From Patagioenas fasciata (lineage: Eukaryota > Chordata > Aves > Columbiformes > Columbidae), in assembly GCF_037038585.1 (NCBI RefSeq), contig NC_092526.1:4984001-5048000 (forward strand): DNA of 64,000 bases, written 5' to 3'. The notes under the pieces were generated by a model. The model saw only the letters and a program-made list of their open reading frames with translations. It ran no database searches and was not told the origin of the DNA. This document shows, piece by piece, positions 61,681-64,000 of this stretch; position 1 is the first letter of the stretch; every line of letters begins with the position of its first letter. The translations under genes and the position numbers were made by a program.

Positions 61681-63347
61681 GGCTATCATGGTGCCTTGCA
61701 TATAAGATAAGCATCACTAAAATAACGCACTGGAACCTGGCTAATAACAAACTCTGAAAATCACAATTCCTGCAAAGAGAACATGCTAAAATATGGACAT
61801 CTTTGTGAAAAGAAAATATTGCATATAGAAATCAGCAGAGCTGACTGCTAGGTATGTTCAATTAGGAGCATATATGTGGACTTTTCTAGAAATAGCTTTA
61901 GTCAACTCAGCCCTGCTGCTTGTGCTATACTTCTGCCATACAAATTAACTAAACACAATATTAAAGATGCAAAAAACTGTGATTTGAAAGTTCTGACATA
62001 AACAGTCCCTGAAAAAGAAGCAAACAGAGCACACATTGTCTATGCCATTTGTGAGCCAGTGGATCTAATGGTTCACTTACTTTACAACCTGCTTTGGAAT
62101 AATTTGGCACATCTCTAATTTTAACAAGCTTCAGTGGGATTAGATAAAATGCAGACTTTATTTACATCAATTTACACTCAGAGAAGTACAAAAGAACTAG
62201 TTAACTGCGTTTATGAACAAAAAAGTAGCAAAGTGAGACTTTGTCCAAACAAAGTTACTCTACGACTTGCTCAGATTGGCACAGTTGTCTCTAAAAGACT
62301 AAAACCAAAACCCCAACGACTGAACTACATTTTCAGAGGCAGATGTGTATTTTTAATTACATCGGCAGATATCATCCACATTTGCAATAATTACATTATC
62401 AGTTTTGCATATATTAAATTCTCAAAAATGACTCTTTTTTTTCCACATGCCGTGTACACATTCACTGAATTAATCAGAAAACTGAAACCTTCACAGTCAA
62501 GTTGACGAATGCATTGGTTGTTGCTATTTTATTACTCCTATTTCCACTTATTTTACCTTGACTGATTATAAGCACATTCTTCTCTACAAGCTACAGAGCT
62601 GGAAAGACAACATGTGCGACTTCAAACCCACGATTAACCATCTTCAGAGATAAAAAATGGACACATCACATACTCCTCAAAAAAGTCTGCAAATAGTAAC
62701 AGAATTAATAAATATATAGAGAAAGAAGGAGAAAGCAAGTAAAAGACGGACTTAGAGCGACATAAGAAAAGTGCACTACGGAATGTACTATACCACATAT
62801 TGTAGTATATACAACAGATATGAGCAATCTTCTCCCTCTATCTTTTCCCATTATTAGCTCAGGGATTCATAAAACAATGCTTGCCCCATTTCATAATGTT
62901 CTTAGTTACATTTTGTGAGTAGCCAAGAGGCCTGGATGGTATATAAACACATTTTTGTTACTCTAATAACATGCCATTTTAATTAGAAGTAACATCCCAA
63001 AGCAACAGAATCGAGCTGCTCGCACACGCTGTTGCCGGCGAGAGCACTGGCTGGTCAATCCTGTGTTTCCTGGTCCTGTGATACTGCAACTTCTCCCTCC
63101 TAATATGACAAAATTAATTCTTACAACCTGATAACAAGGCTATTACTATACTAACAATAGTACACAGTGGCTCTGCTGCAATAGCTTGGTGTATTCGAGC
63201 ATTGCAGATCAAAGGTCTATTGAACTGCAACAACAAATAGAATCAATTTCTTCAACTCTTTCTGCATTTCTAAGCTTGCAATGGCACTGAGTGTGACTGA
63301 ACAAAGCTCAGAGGAGCGGTGCTGTGGGACAGACAGCCTTGCCCCAG
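61681..63347. other. Gene-free AT-rich DNA between two CR1 copies
   Basis: Unique-looking sequence. The 123-codon plus-strand frame at 62134-62505 is basic and has no recognisable domain. It lacks any neighbouring splice or promoter support that I can see. Confidence 0.45.
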
Positions 63348-63575
63348 TCATAGAATCATTTTGGTTGGAAGACACCCTGAAGATCATTGAGTCCAACCAT
63401 TAACCAAACACTGGCACTAAACCATGTCCCTGAGAACCTCACCTATACATCACAGGGATGGTGACTCAACAGCTTCCCTGAGCAGCCTGTTCCAATGCTT
63501 GATAACCCTTTCCGTTAATAATTCTTTTCCTGATATCCAATCTGAACCTCCCCTGGCTCAACTTAGGGCCAGTCA
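63348..63575 (-). mobile_element. CR1 LINE 3' fragment, minus strand
   Basis: It opens with the reverse-complement CR1 end TCATAGAATCATTTTGGTTG, then a block with GATCATTGAGTCCAACCATT, ACTAAACCATGTCCCTGAGA, GAGCAGCCTGTTCCAATGCT, and TTTTCCTGATATCCAATCTG followed by AACCTCCCCTGG. This is the same CR1 type as at 61440 but with a slightly longer retained body. The end past 63575 is unclear. The 94-codon plus-strand frame that starts inside it is not a gene. Confidence 0.92.
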
Positions 63576-64000
63576 CAATACTCCAGGGAACCCAGTGCTG
63601 GCTGGAGACACCTTCACACTTTGGCATTCGGGGACAGTCAGGATGGGGATCATTAATTTAGTCACAGCTACAAGGAAACAGCAGGAAGAGAGGGAAATGT
63701 GCAGTTGACTATACAGACTAAGTCAAACAAATCTCAGCGATCTCTCACTCTGAACTCCAGTTATGCCCTTTGCTTCCTTAACTCTACCGTGCTGCTATTT
63801 GAAATACTGTGCTGATTAAGTGCAATGGTTGTGCCAATGCAGAAGCAAGGAAACAGCCCCTAATCAACTATACTAAACTATCACAAACATCTTTTTCCTT
63901 ATGGTAGGGATATTAGGTGGAAAAGAAAAAAATTTTTGTTGTTGGGTTGTTATTTTGTTTTTGAGATACAACAAAGAGAATTCTGGAGCAAGGGGAATAA
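63576..64000. other. Non-coding right flank
   Basis: The first tens of bases may still be decayed CR1. A short A-run followed by GTT/T-rich sequence lies at about 63918-63962. Nothing else is recognisable. Confidence 0.4.

Noticed and set aside
61513..61705. 61- and 62-codon frames on opposite strands, and 94 codons at 63424-63708
   Set aside because: They fall in CR1 3' ends and read as CR1-derived sequence.
1..64000. CRISPR array, tRNA, rRNA, bacterial operon or phage structure
   Set aside because: No spaced direct repeats, no cloverleaf-type tRNA gene, no rRNA words and no long coding frames; CR1 elements show vertebrate nuclear DNA.
1..64000. Endogenous retrovirus or LTR
   Set aside because: No paired terminal repeats, primer-binding site, or gag/pol/env-like frames were seen; the only RT-like sequences have non-LTR LINE motifs.

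Overview
The window reads as vertebrate, most likely avian, nuclear DNA from a gene-poor, AT-rich region. The avian call rests on CR1 LINE 3' ends. The copy at 33339-33495 ends in the doubled octamer ATTCTATG that terminates bird CR1 elements, and the copies near 56.5, 61.4 and 63.3 kb match abundant bird CR1 subfamilies as I know them. No rRNA, tRNA, operon, CRISPR array, retroviral LTR or complete protein-coding gene is recognisable. Almost all open frames are short and look like chance or repeat-derived frames.

Layout. 0-1 kb: an old CR1 copy on the minus strand. 1-9 kb: unique AT-rich DNA with homopolymers. 9 kb: an (AC)15 microsatellite running into an A/C-rich tract. 10.6-11.0 kb: a very old CR1/L3-type LINE ORF2 relic spread over three reading frames. 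12-17 kb and 23-25.4 kb: long AT-rich stretches without recent repeats, dense in homeodomain-type TAAT/ATTA motifs and palindromes, which look like conserved non-coding regulatory DNA. Inside the first lies a probable MIR-type (CORE) SINE at 14.67 kb. 25-33 kb: unique DNA with small hairpins. 33.3 kb: a younger CR1 3' end. 39-41 kb: remains of another non-LTR retrotransposon, with a clear reverse-transcriptase relic on the plus strand (40194-40637) and a weaker candidate on the minus strand. 43 kb: a GC-richer minus-strand pair of open stretches in one frame, possibly a gene or retrocopy fragment. 50.2-50.5 kb: a GC-richer block with three spaced TTGGCA motifs. 54.5 kb: a pyrimidine tract, followed by an exon-like open stretch at 54993-55193. 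56-64 kb: three more CR1 copies.

The best reading is a gene desert or very large intron with possible cis-regulatory elements and a layered record of old SINE and LINE insertions. I found no convincing new biological system. The most informative observations are the two very old LINE relics, the MIR-like SINE, the 10-bp-arm palindrome at 24015-24038 and the unexplained coding-like segment near 43.1 kb. All conservation statements are impressions from sequence texture; no alignment was possible here.
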